NCBI GenBank assembly: GCA_030950825.1
Contig: JAUZQT010000020.1
Coordinates: 1-24,700 of the forward strand
DNA length: 24,700 nucleotides
Direction: 5' to 3'
Source: Mariprofundaceae bacterium
Lineage (GTDB): Bacteria; Pseudomonadota; Zetaproteobacteria; Mariprofundales; Mariprofundaceae
Shown: positions 7,958-16,038 of the stretch, one piece after another
Position numbering within the stretch: position 1 is the stretch's first letter
How the letters are laid out: the number at the start of each line of letters is the position of its first letter
Position numbers and translations under genes: made by a program
The notes under the pieces: generated by a model
What the model was told of the DNA's origin: nothing
The model's database searches: none
Seen by the model: only the letters and a program-made list of their open reading frames with translations

Positions 7958-8070
7958 CTACTCAGATCACTCATGATTTTCCCGATAGCTGCGTTGAAAA
8001 ATGCTCATTTACAGTAGTAAACTCCGCTTTTTCGCCTTGCCATCAGAAAAATAAGAAGCAATCTGAGCAG
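7958..8070. repeat. 113-bp foldback (REP/MITE-like) element
   Basis: The outer 32-nt arms (7958-7989 and 8039-8070) are imperfect inverted repeats, about 22 of 32 matching, including CTCAGAT/ATCTGAG. Inside are two further nested stems, GAAAAA/TTTTTC and TTTAC/GTAAA, around the loop AGTA. The whole element can fold into one long interrupted hairpin. It fills the gap between the convergent DMT and nnrD genes and may act as a bidirectional transcription barrier. No ORF lies here. Confidence 0.6.
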
Positions 8071-8100
8071 CTACGGGATATTTTCAAGGGTGCTGAGTCG

Positions 8101-9672
8101 TTACAATCGGAGTGGTGATTGCGCCTGTCTTCTAATTCTTGAACGAATGGTCTGTAGCTGATTTGCAATCATCGCTTCCAGTTGCCCCGCACGATGCCAA
8201 TTTGCTTGTTCACCAGCCAGCCCATGCAATCCAACGGCTGCAGGAATTGCAATATCAGCAGCAATACCTGTAGCCAGTAGTCCGCCAATCATGCCGGCCA
8301 ACACGTCGCCTGTGCCTGCTGTCGCTAAATTGACCGAACCAAAAGGGTTTAGCCATAACTGCTTTTGTGGTGAGACAATTAAAGTTTGTGCGCCTTTTAA
8401 AACAACCCAAGCATGATATTGATCGACCAGCGCCAGAGCAGCTGTAACACGATCCTCTTGAATATCTGCAGGCTTCATCTTCAACAAACGAGCCGCTTCA
8501 CCGACGTGTGGTGTTAACACTGTGACTGCACCTCTATTTTTTAAAATATTATAGAGGCTTTCATGCTGACTAAGCATATTTAGAGCTTGGGCATCCAATA
8601 TAGCAGGTATGTCCCAGCGTAAAATATCGGTAAGCTTTTCTTGAGAAGATTGATTCCAACCACAACCAGCTACAACAGCATTGGCTTGATGAGAATCTGC
8701 GTGCTCTTGAGGGTGAACCATGGCTTCCAATGACGAAGCAGCAATGATCGAATATACATCGCGGGGACAGGCAATGCTCACCAATCCAGTACCAACCGCT
8801 TGAGCGCCCATTGCCGCAAGTTTTGGTGCGCCCGTGTACCCTTCTGACCCCCCAAATATCCAAAGGTGGCCAAATCTTTGTTTGAATGCTTGTGCGGGTC
8901 GTTGAGGAAAGGCTTGTTGGATCAATGGCATCGCAATCAGATAGCTCTTTACAGTCGCAGCATCATTTTCCAAAATATTGTGAATCGTTTCAGGGCAAAT
9001 GCCAATCGTGGCAGGTGCGCATATCAAACCCGCGTGTGCGGAGCCTTGCTGCAGCCAATAGCCCCATTTGTAAGCTGTAATGGGAAGGGTGATTCCAGCC
9101 TTAATTGCCATGCCAAGCAGCTTGCCACTATCAGCGTGAATACCACTGGCTATATCGACCGACAGTATGGGACAGTGCGCTTGGTTGATATGCTCAATAG
9201 CCTCGGCGAGCCAACCCGTTACAGCGCGTGTTAAACCTGTTCCAAAAATAGCATCCACGACAATTACCGCACGACTAAGCCATGCTTTAAGCTTGGGAAG
9301 ATCTCCAGCATGATTGATGGGGCGTATTTTTACCCCAGCTTTTTTTGCCAAGGCGATTTGATCCGAAGCACATGTATTAAACTTATGAAATGGCAATAAG
9401 GGGATAACAGTGACTGGCATTCTCTGTTCACGCAGTAAACGCGCTGCAACAAGGCCATCACCAGCATTATTGCCAGCCCCAATAATGATAACAATGCGTC
9501 CGCTATCCAGTTTGTGTTGTTGGCAAGCTTTGGCCACAGCTTGCCCAGCTCGCTCCATGAGTTCAGCAGCCGATAAGCCGCCATGATCAATGGTATATTG
9601 ATCAGCCTTACGCATTTGTTTTGCTGTTAAGATGGGAGCCGTTGGAATAGTTTTTTTACAAATATTTATCAT
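8101..9672 (-). CDS. nnrD: Bifunctional NAD(P)H-hydrate epimerase/dehydratase
   Basis: This enzyme repairs hydrated NADH and NADPH. An N-terminal YjeF_N epimerase domain (about residues 15-225) interconverts the R and S hydrates. A C-terminal ribokinase-like domain (about 245-510) dehydrates the S form using ADP. Visible motifs are GAGNNAGDGLVAARLL and DAIFGTGL in the first domain. In the second they are GSEGYTGAPKLAAMGA, VLTPHVGEAARL, VLKGAQTL and the anion-hole/catalytic motif GTGDVLAGMIGG near residue 452. The 523-aa length matches bacterial fusions. AAGGGG lies about 7 nt before the ATG. It is the last gene of the long leftward train, separated from engB by about 100 bp. Confidence 0.95.
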   Translation of the reverse strand: MINICKKTIPTAPILTAKQMRKADQYTIDHGGLSAAELMERAGQAVAKACQQHKLDSGRIVIIIGAGNNAGDGLVAARLLREQRMPVTVIPLLPFHKFNTCASDQIALAKKAGVKIRPINHAGDLPKLKAWLSRAVIVVDAIFGTGLTRAVTGWLAEAIEHINQAHCPILSVDIASGIHADSGKLLGMAIKAGITLPITAYKWGYWLQQGSAHAGLICAPATIGICPETIHNILENDAATVKSYLIAMPLIQQAFPQRPAQAFKQRFGHLWIFGGSEGYTGAPKLAAMGAQAVGTGLVSIACPRDVYSIIAASSLEAMVHPQEHADSHQANAVVAGCGWNQSSQEKLTDILRWDIPAILDAQALNMLSQHESLYNILKNRGAVTVLTPHVGEAARLLKMKPADIQEDRVTAALALVDQYHAWVVLKGAQTLIVSPQKQLWLNPFGSVNLATAGTGDVLAGMIGGLLATGIAADIAIPAAVGLHGLAGEQANWHRAGQLEAMIANQLQTIRSRIRRQAQSPLRL

Positions 9673-9773
9673 GTATACGCCCCTTAAAAGGTCATTTCCA
9701 AGTGCCTGTGCGTGAACGCAGACAGCCTCCTAGGATGACGACACAATGGATATTGGATAAAATAAATAGTGTG

Positions 9774-10430
9774 CTATAACTCTTGAATAGCAACAGCTGT
9801 AACAGCCCGTTGATTTTCAATTTCTTCAATAATCAATGCGCGCAACTCAGAAATGCCACGCATGCTGCTACTGGATGTTGGAAAGGGTTTGAGTAAACCA
9901 CCCATGGCATCGCACATTTCAGCCAATCGCTTGCTGCGCTTGTTGCCCGTTAACTTATCGGCCTTAGTAGCTACTGGAAACCAGCGCACACCATGTTCAT
10001 TCAGATATTCAATCAGTTGTAAATCGCTATCTTTAGGGCCATGACGAATATCCAATAACAATAAAACCAATTGTGGCGGCGTGTTGCCACGCAGGTACAA
10101 GTCAATCAATTTTGCCCATTTATATTTTTCAGCTTTGGGCGCACGTGCATAACCATAGCCTGGCAAATCAACAATAAGAATTTGCTTGTCTACTTCAAAC
10201 AGATTCAGTAAACGTGTGCAACCTGGCTTTTTGGAGGTCTTGACCATGCCTTTTCGATCAAATAAAGCATTCAATAAGGTGGATTTTCCGACATTCGAAT
10301 GACCAGCGATGGCAATTTGAGGTAGTTCAATATAGGGAAATTGACGGGTATCCGCCACAGATAGTAAAAAATGAGTATTAGGCCAATGAATCTGCATGGT
10401 GCAAGGCTGCAGGCTTTGTATGTATTGCAC
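9774..10430 (-). CDS. engB: Ribosome biogenesis GTPase EngB/YsxC
   Basis: EngB is an essential GTPase for 50S assembly. It has G1 GHSNVGKST at residues 43-51, G2 with KKPGCTRLLN, G3 DLPGYGYA, and G4 TKAD. The usual G1 is GRSNVGKSS, so arginine is replaced by histidine here. The listed start is a GTG at 10430, giving 218 aa; an ATG at codon 12 (MQIHWPNTHF) fits the family N-terminus (THF.xSxxDxRxxP) as well. Neither has a clear Shine-Dalgarno. Just upstream, a good AAGGA precedes an ATG at 10458 that opens only a five-codon ORF. It lies between the ThiE-like gene and nnrD. Confidence 0.93.
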   Translation of the reverse strand: MQYIQSLQPCTMQIHWPNTHFLLSVADTRQFPYIELPQIAIAGHSNVGKSTLLNALFDRKGMVKTSKKPGCTRLLNLFEVDKQILIVDLPGYGYARAPKAEKYKWAKLIDLYLRGNTPPQLVLLLLDIRHGPKDSDLQLIEYLNEHGVRWFPVATKADKLTGNKRSKRLAEMCDAMGGLLKPFPTSSSSMRGISELRALIIEEIENQRAVTAVAIQEL

Positions 10431-10466
10431 AATTACCGATGTCAGTAGTTTTGTGTCATGTCTTCC

Positions 10467-11066
10467 TTACAACAATGACTGAGCCGCTTGTTTTGGGTTT
10501 TCAGCATGCAGAATGGCTCGAATAGTGGCAACAGGAAAGTCAGCAATTTGTTTGCGTGTTTGGCTATTAATACCACCAAGGGCGATAACAGGCAACGATG
10601 AGGCTGCCGCGATTTCTTTAAATTTTTTCACACCCAGTGCAGGGGCATCAGGATGGCTTAAGGTTGGAAACACTGGGGATAACATAGCATAATCAGCACC
10701 ATAGTAATGCGACTCTTGAAGCTCTTTGACATTGTGACACGATGTGGAAATCGACATCCCTGCTTGATCCAACCATGCACGCATTGCAGGGATTTCATGC
10801 AGATCCGAGCTGGCAAGGTGCACACCATCTGCAGCAACCGCTTTGGCAATATCAGCTTGGCTATGAATAATTAATTTGGCTTGGTGCGCTCTGGTGATGT
10901 CGCGAACCTTTGATGCAAAGGCCAATAAGTGTGCGGAATCCATGCCCTTTTCACGCACAAGAAGCTGCCCAACGCCGCCAGAAAGCGCGGCATTTAAGGC
11001 TTGAAAAAAGGTTTCGTCACACTTACCTTGATTTGCTGTAATGAGGGTAAGTCTAGGTAAATCCAC
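10467..11066 (-). CDS. ThiE/TenI-family protein (noncanonical)
   Basis: This 199-aa TIM-barrel protein is of the thiamine phosphate synthase/TenI superfamily. Recognisable are the barrel segments QLLVREKG, IIHSQADIAKAVAADGVHL, STSCHNVKEL, GADYAMLSPVFPT and ALGGI. The canonical ThiE pyrophosphate/Mg motif (IND plus GQ-x-D after HL) is changed to IHS and ASSDL. SPVFPT is followed by SHPDAPALG rather than the usual TKP type. This pattern resembles the ThiE-like domain fused to MutT-type Nudix hydrolases in gammaproteobacteria. It may therefore have a different job from thiamine synthesis, and no thi genes are nearby. The start is GTG, the only candidate after the in-frame stop of the upstream DUF2782 gene 12 bp away. 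No Shine-Dalgarno is visible. Confidence 0.8.
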   Translation of the reverse strand: MDLPRLTLITANQGKCDETFFQALNAALSGGVGQLLVREKGMDSAHLLAFASKVRDITRAHQAKLIIHSQADIAKAVAADGVHLASSDLHEIPAMRAWLDQAGMSISTSCHNVKELQESHYYGADYAMLSPVFPTLSHPDAPALGVKKFKEIAAASSLPVIALGGINSQTRKQIADFPVATIRAILHAENPKQAAQSLL

Positions 11067-11078
11067 CGATTTAAAAAA

Positions 11079-11495
11079 TCAGAACCGTTTAATCACCCAC
11101 ATAGGCGGGCTAATAGGTTTATAACCACCAGGTAACCGCTTGTTGAGTGTGCCGTCGCCATCGCTGTCTTCCAAATAATAGGCAGGAAAACCGCCTGTTG
11201 GCTGTACTTTGATGCTATAAACCTGACCGCGTATGGAGTATTCCGTGATTCTTGCCTGATCACTTTCACGCAAATAGGTGCGAACATCCACCCCATCATC
11301 GTGTTTTGGTGGAGCCAATGCTTCATTCAAATTCGAAGGAGACTCTTCTTCCACTGTATCAGCAGCGTTTTGAGCATGATGATGTGTTCCATGCGCTGGT
11401 GGCGGAGAAGCAACATCCTGAGCTGTGGCAAAAGAAGCGTATAGCAGGCTTAGAGATAAAGAAGTAAGTAGTGTGAAGCGAATTATATTTTTCAT
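11079..11495 (-). CDS. Periplasmic DUF2782 protein
   Basis: This 138-aa exported protein has a signal peptide (residues 1 to about 25) with a signal peptidase I site ATA-QD. A low-complexity His/Pro/Glu linker follows (HGTHHHAQ...EEESPSN). The C-terminal half (about 72-138) matches DUF2782, from VRTYLRESDQARITEYSIRG through YYLEDSDGDGTLNKR to PPMWVIKRF. The molecular function of the family is unknown. SDGDG resembles a calcium-binding loop, but that is only suggestive. It sits 19 bp after the Smr gene and 12 bp before the ThiE-like gene, so it is co-transcribed. Confidence 0.8.
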   Translation of the reverse strand: MKNIIRFTLLTSLSLSLLYASFATAQDVASPPPAHGTHHHAQNAADTVEEESPSNLNEALAPPKHDDGVDVRTYLRESDQARITEYSIRGQVYSIKVQPTGGFPAYYLEDSDGDGTLNKRLPGGYKPISPPMWVIKRF

Positions 11496-11514
11496 GGTGT
11501 AAGTATAGCCGAAG

Positions 11515-12063
11515 TTACTTGTGTTTGTCTCGCCTTAGTAATATCAAGCATGAGCCACCTGCACTGGCAGGGCTCGGTATCACGGCGAGAATATGATGGC
11601 ACATAGCACCTGACTTTAACCATTGGTAGATGCTATGTTTTAAAACAGGCTGGCTATTTCGTGAGTGTAGACCACGCCCATGAATCACAGCGATGACCCT
11701 CGTGCCAGTTTGTACCATCATTTGCATGGCTTTTTGTAACGCTTGAATGGCTTTATCACGTGTCATACCATGTAAATCAAGATTTTGACAAGGGCGCGGC
11801 TGGCCACTTGCCAGCTTTTTTAAGATATCAGGTGAAATGCCATTGGCGCAGAGCACCCAAGGCGACGCACCAGTATGGAGCTTTGATGGCTTGTCTGCCT
11901 GAAATGTATATTCCTTGGATTCCGATATATGGCGCACGATTGCGTGCGAATTTCTTTTAAGTGGTGTGTTGACTGGATTTATTTTGTCATTTCGCTGAAT
12001 AGGGTCTACTTGTTGCATGGCCTGTGTAAAAAGATCGGGTGGTACCTTATCCTCATCACTCAT
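11515..12063 (-). CDS. Smr-domain endonuclease-like protein
   Basis: The 182-aa protein has a C-terminal Smr domain (about residues 93-180) carrying LDLHG (95-99) and HGRG (128-131), the nucleic-acid-binding and catalytic signatures. It ends SAGGSCLILLRR, like the family GGxGxxxVLLRR. The N-terminal 90 residues are polar and resemble the extension of stand-alone proteobacterial SmrA/SmrB proteins. Known relatives nick nucleic acids, and E. coli SmrB cleaves mRNA at collided ribosomes. Which subtype this is cannot be decided here. It begins 6 bp after gpsA. Confidence 0.88.
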   Translation of the reverse strand: MSDEDKVPPDLFTQAMQQVDPIQRNDKINPVNTPLKRNSHAIVRHISESKEYTFQADKPSKLHTGASPWVLCANGISPDILKKLASGQPRPCQNLDLHGMTRDKAIQALQKAMQMMVQTGTRVIAVIHGRGLHSRNSQPVLKHSIYQWLKSGAMCHHILAVIPSPASAGGSCLILLRRDKHK

Positions 12064-12069
12064 GGCGTG

Positions 12070-13056
12070 TTATTCATTTTTTTCAGGGCGAGCCAATAGG
12101 GTTTGCACAACCTGCTGAGGGGAAACTTTGCCAGATAATAATGCCTGAACACCTTGCGTAATGGGCATATCAATACCCATATTTTTTGCCAAACGACAGG
12201 CTGCAAGTGCCGACCTCTCACCTTCAACCACTTGTCCAACATGCATACGGGCAGCATTGACATCCATGCCTGAAGCCAGAGCCATGCCCATTTTTCGATT
12301 GCGAGAGAGTGATCCTGTACATGTTAAAACCAAATCACCCAAACCGGATAAACCACTCAATGTTTCAGGTTTTCCACCACATGCCACGGCCAAGCGGGAA
12401 ATCTCATAAATGCCCCGCGTAATCAACGCCGCCGCTGTGTTATGTCCCAAATTTAAGCCTTCTGCAACACCTGCAGCAATGGCAATAATATTTTTAAGGG
12501 CACCGCCCATGGCAACACCAGTCATATCGCTACTGGTATAAATACGAAAGGATGGATCTTCAAAAAAGGAAGCTGCATGGCGGGCAAGTTTTTCTGAACT
12601 GGCAGCCATTGTAATCGCCGTTGGCATACCTTGCGCCACTTCAGCGGCAAATGATGGGCCAGATAATAACGCAGCATATTCCGCACCAATATGATGCAAG
12701 AGCGTTTCATCCATGCGTTCAAGATTTTTAGGGTTAAGCCCTTTGCAAGCGGCAATCACAGGCTTGTTTACGCCTGTCAGCGAAGGAAGAAGATCAATCG
12801 TTGCCGAGCATGGTAAGGCTAAGACCACAGCCCCAGCCTGCTCCAGCGCTGCTGGAATATTGTGCTGGACGATTAATGAATTAGGAAAACGGATGGCAGG
12901 TAAATACTTTGTATTCTCGCGCCTTTGCTGCATTTCTTCTGCAATTTGTGGCGTGCGGGCAAGCAGTGTGACGGGGCGCCCCTGCCTTGCCAATACCATG
13001 GCCAAAGCAGTACCCCATGAACCTGCACCAAATACACACACAGAACGCTGACGCAT
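12070..13056 (-). CDS. gpsA: Glycerol-3-phosphate dehydrogenase [NAD(P)+]
   Basis: GpsA reduces dihydroxyacetone phosphate to sn-glycerol-3-phosphate, the backbone for phospholipids, in the cytoplasm. The 328-aa protein begins with the Rossmann motif VFGAGSWGTALA. It carries VLALPC, ACKGL, LSGPSFAAEVAQGMPTA, GGALKNIIAIAAG with the catalytic lysine, and GLGDLVLTCTGSLSRNRKMG. Its ATG overlaps the lnt stop by one base (TAATG) and is preceded by a strong AAGGAGG, so it is both coupled and independently initiated. Confidence 0.97.
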   Translation of the reverse strand: MRQRSVCVFGAGSWGTALAMVLARQGRPVTLLARTPQIAEEMQQRRENTKYLPAIRFPNSLIVQHNIPAALEQAGAVVLALPCSATIDLLPSLTGVNKPVIAACKGLNPKNLERMDETLLHHIGAEYAALLSGPSFAAEVAQGMPTAITMAASSEKLARHAASFFEDPSFRIYTSSDMTGVAMGGALKNIIAIAAGVAEGLNLGHNTAAALITRGIYEISRLAVACGGKPETLSGLSGLGDLVLTCTGSLSRNRKMGMALASGMDVNAARMHVGQVVEGERSALAACRLAKNMGIDMPITQGVQALLSGKVSPQQVVQTLLARPEKNE

Positions 13057-14591
13057 TATTGAGGCCTCCTTCGCTTAAATAGCAGCAACCATAGCAACAA
13101 GCACACAAAAAATACAAAAGCAGGCGTGTTACCCCATATTTGATACATCGTAGCTCTTGTTGAAGTACGATATGTACCTGTGACAGCCGTGCTTGTCCAC
13201 CATGGCGCAGTGGCTGTAATGCTGCCATCAGGTGCAATAATTGCCGAAATACCCGTATTGGCTGCACGCAACACATAGCGGCCCATTTCCACAGCGCGTG
13301 CTTGAGATGCCTGAAAGTGCTGCCAAGCAGCGGGGCTATGCCCATACCAAGCATCATTGGTGACAACAACCAAAACACCCGCACCTGACAGGACGCGTTG
13401 CCGAGCCTCTTCTGGAAAAAGCGATTCATAACAGATGAGACTGCCAAATTGCGCTGATGTGCCCGCTAATATACCGCGATCCGTCGCGGGCTGAAGTTCG
13501 GCAATATTTGGCACTGCTGTTTTTAACCAAGGCAGCCATGAAGGAACATACTCACCAAAGGGTACAAGGTGATGTTTCCCTGCAAATGGGCTTTCAGACA
13601 ATGGGCTGTTTGCCATACTGGGTGTGATTGGCGATTGAACAAGGTACAGGCCATTCTGTGTTTCATCGGTATCTGGGAATAGCTTCAGCCCTCCGAATAA
13701 GACCGTTGTATCCCATATCTGCATATGGTCTATGAGCCACTGACTCCAGCCAGCGTTGCGTTCAAGGTAAAAAGGCACGGCGGCTTCTGGCCAGATAATC
13801 AAATCGACATTATCCGCCTGCTCTTTGGATAGAGCAATGAGATGCTGCATGCTCTGTTGAAGAAAGGCTGCATCCCAGCGTTGATCTTGGGGGATATTGG
13901 GCTGAATGAGTGCAACACGGAATTCAGCCCCATTGGGCGGCAGTAACTTTGGCGCAAACAAGACAAACAAAGCACAGAAAACAAGTGCCATAATAGCAAA
14001 CTTGCGTTGCCGTTTTTGGCACAAAAGCGTCAATGAGGCCGCCAGAAGTGCTGGCAAAAAAGCCATGCCATACACACCAAAAACACTAAGCCAAGCAGAG
14101 GCTGGAGAATCTAGGACAAGATTCCCTAATGATGTCCATGGCAAGCCTGTCAACAAATGACCACGCAGCCATTCAATGATCATAATGGATGACGGAAGAA
14201 TCAATAATAAGGCATAGGGCTTACCATTATAACGCGCAACTTTCATGCTTCCCCAAGCCCATAAAGCAGGAAATAAACCCATGATAAGCCCCATGCTTAC
14301 AACAATCATGCCTCCTGCAAACCAAGACAAACCACCATAATCATGAACTGTTGGAGCGAGCCACCAGGCACCAAAACCAAACCAGCCAAAACCAAAGCTG
14401 TAGCCTGTCAGGAAAGGGTGCTTGGATTGTATCAGCCAAGTAAGTCCAGCCAACGCAAAAATACCCAGCCAAACATTATGGTAGGGGGCAAAGGCAAAAG
14501 GCATCGCTGTGCCACAAAGCAGTGCCAAAAACATCAATACAGGGCGCGAAAGATTATTCTGATTTATATTGCGGGGGCGAAAAATTTTCAT
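13056..14591 (-). CDS. lnt: Apolipoprotein N-acyltransferase
   Basis: Lnt adds the third acyl chain to the N-terminal cysteine of lipoproteins, using phospholipid, at the periplasmic face of the inner membrane. Within 511 aa there are about six TM helices to residue 215, a nitrilase-like periplasmic domain (about 223-480) and a C-terminal TM helix before a basic tail. The catalytic triad is visible: E269 in IWPEAAVPF, K339 in GKHHLVPFGEYVP and C387 in LICYESLFPE. It fits its place after corC in the conserved miaB-phoH-ybeY-corC-lnt cluster. Its likely substrates include the lipoproteins at 19312 and 22266 in this window. Confidence 0.96.
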   Translation of the reverse strand: MKIFRPRNINQNNLSRPVLMFLALLCGTAMPFAFAPYHNVWLGIFALAGLTWLIQSKHPFLTGYSFGFGWFGFGAWWLAPTVHDYGGLSWFAGGMIVVSMGLIMGLFPALWAWGSMKVARYNGKPYALLLILPSSIMIIEWLRGHLLTGLPWTSLGNLVLDSPASAWLSVFGVYGMAFLPALLAASLTLLCQKRQRKFAIMALVFCALFVLFAPKLLPPNGAEFRVALIQPNIPQDQRWDAAFLQQSMQHLIALSKEQADNVDLIIWPEAAVPFYLERNAGWSQWLIDHMQIWDTTVLFGGLKLFPDTDETQNGLYLVQSPITPSMANSPLSESPFAGKHHLVPFGEYVPSWLPWLKTAVPNIAELQPATDRGILAGTSAQFGSLICYESLFPEEARQRVLSGAGVLVVVTNDAWYGHSPAAWQHFQASQARAVEMGRYVLRAANTGISAIIAPDGSITATAPWWTSTAVTGTYRTSTRATMYQIWGNTPAFVFFVCLLLWLLLFKRRRPQ

Positions 14592-14622
14592 CTGCGTTAA
14601 GTGGGGAAAGAAAACAAGTGGT

Positions 14623-15450
14623 TTATAGTTCTTGTTGCAGTGATTTGATGAGCACTCGGATCACGCGCCGAGGGACGGCTTCTTGAATATGCATATCCAA
14701 GCCCGCCACAATCATGCGTTCGCCGCGTACGGGAATGCGCCCCAATTCAGTAATAATGAGTCCACCAACGGTGCTAAAATCACCCTTGGGTAAACGCATG
14801 TTTAATAAAGCTTCCAGATCTTCAACATGCATACGTGCCTGCACCTCAAGGCCATGTTCACCACGTGTATATTCAGCAGACTCTTGATTTTCACCTTCAT
14901 CCATGGAACCGACAATTTCCTCCAATAAATCAGAAAGCGTCACCAAACCAGCTGTTCCGCCATATTCATCCAATACCATGGCGATATGATTTTTACTTTC
15001 ACGCATTTCAGTGAGTAGTCCTGGAATATATTCCAGTTCCGATACTGTTAGGTATGGCCGCATCAAAGCTTTTATATTGGTATCTTCTTTCTGTGTTTGA
15101 GCATGTACCAAATCCCAAATATGGATAATACCAAGGATATGATCAAGATCATGTTGCATCACGGGTAAGCGCGTTAGTCCGCTTTCCGAAATAATTTGCG
15201 CCGCAGCACTCAGTGGCATACTTACATCAATGGACTTAATTTCAGAGCGTGGAATCATGATTTCACGAACGCGGGTATCATGAAACTCAACAATGCTTTC
15301 AAGCATATGTCGCTGCTCATCCGAGTGAATGGCCTCGGCGCGTTTGATAACCGATAACAACTCTTGATTGGTTTTCCCTGGGCGCAGGCTACGCATCAAA
15401 TATTGGCGAAAGCGACATTGCAAACGTTCAAACATGCTTGGCGGCTTCAT
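14623..15450 (-). CDS. corC: CBS-domain protein CorC/YbeX
   Basis: This 275-aa cytosolic protein belongs to the CorC/YbeX family. Paired CBS domains lie at about residues 55-180 (IMIPRSEIKSIDVSMPLSAAAQII, LGIIHIWDLVHAQ, IAMVLDEYGGTAGLVTLSDLLEEIVG). A C-terminal CorC_HlyC domain follows (about 190-270, FSTVGGLIITELGRIPVRGE). There is no DUF21 membrane domain, which separates it from the larger hemolysin-like transporters. The family is linked to magnesium/cobalt efflux and, in E. coli ybeX, to ribosome metabolism. It lies between ybeY and lnt. Confidence 0.92.
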   Translation of the reverse strand: MKPPSMFERLQCRFRQYLMRSLRPGKTNQELLSVIKRAEAIHSDEQRHMLESIVEFHDTRVREIMIPRSEIKSIDVSMPLSAAAQIISESGLTRLPVMQHDLDHILGIIHIWDLVHAQTQKEDTNIKALMRPYLTVSELEYIPGLLTEMRESKNHIAMVLDEYGGTAGLVTLSDLLEEIVGSMDEGENQESAEYTRGEHGLEVQARMHVEDLEALLNMRLPKGDFSTVGGLIITELGRIPVRGERMIVAGLDMHIQEAVPRRVIRVLIKSLQQEL

Positions 15451-15543
15451 GCGAATATAGACTATTTAACATGCAACAAATGGACGGGTGATGCTTTCTG
15501 GCCTGTTGTAATAGATTGTTCATCTTATGAAAAGGGAAAGGAT

Positions 15544-16038
15544 TCATAAACATTCGTGTATTTCGCAGGCATAAGGCTCATGCAAACCCAAACTTTTCAT
15601 AACCTTAGATTCAATAGCCTGCATATGGCGTGCCTCATCATCATGGGTGTGGTCATAAGCGAGTAGGTGCAGCATACCATGAATAATCAGGTGGAGTATA
15701 TGCGCTTGGGACTCGCGTTGTAGGCGTTCAGCTTCTTGCAACACAAAGGGCAACGCTAAAATAATATCACCCAATGGTTCATCGGCCTCATATGGGTCGC
15801 CTTCCTGCATAGGAAAAGAAAGCACGTCGGTCACGGTATCTTTGCCCCGCCATTGCGCATTTAATGCTTGAACCACGGCATTATGGGCAAAACGAATGCA
15901 CACATGTGGCTTTTCGATATGCATTTCAGCGCTGCTGCAACTCAGATGAATAGCCGATGCAATCATTTCGTTGGAGGGAATAAGAGCTGCGCCTGTAGTT
16001 ATCGTTGCCACATCATCATCAAGTAAAACATCAATCAT
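15544..16038 (-). CDS. ybeY: Endoribonuclease / rRNA maturation factor YbeY
   Basis: YbeY is a metal-dependent RNase needed for 16S rRNA 3'-end maturation and 70S quality control. The 164-aa protein has the metal motif H120-GMLHL-L-AYDH with H120, H124 and H130; the family usually has GYDH, so alanine replaces glycine. The upstream signature DVLSFP is also present. The ATG overlaps the phoH TGA as ATGA, so translation is coupled. About 94 bp of noncoding DNA separates it from corC. Confidence 0.95.
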   Translation of the reverse strand: MIDVLLDDDVATITTGAALIPSNEMIASAIHLSCSSAEMHIEKPHVCIRFAHNAVVQALNAQWRGKDTVTDVLSFPMQEGDPYEADEPLGDIILALPFVLQEAERLQRESQAHILHLIIHGMLHLLAYDHTHDDEARHMQAIESKVMKSLGLHEPYACEIHECL

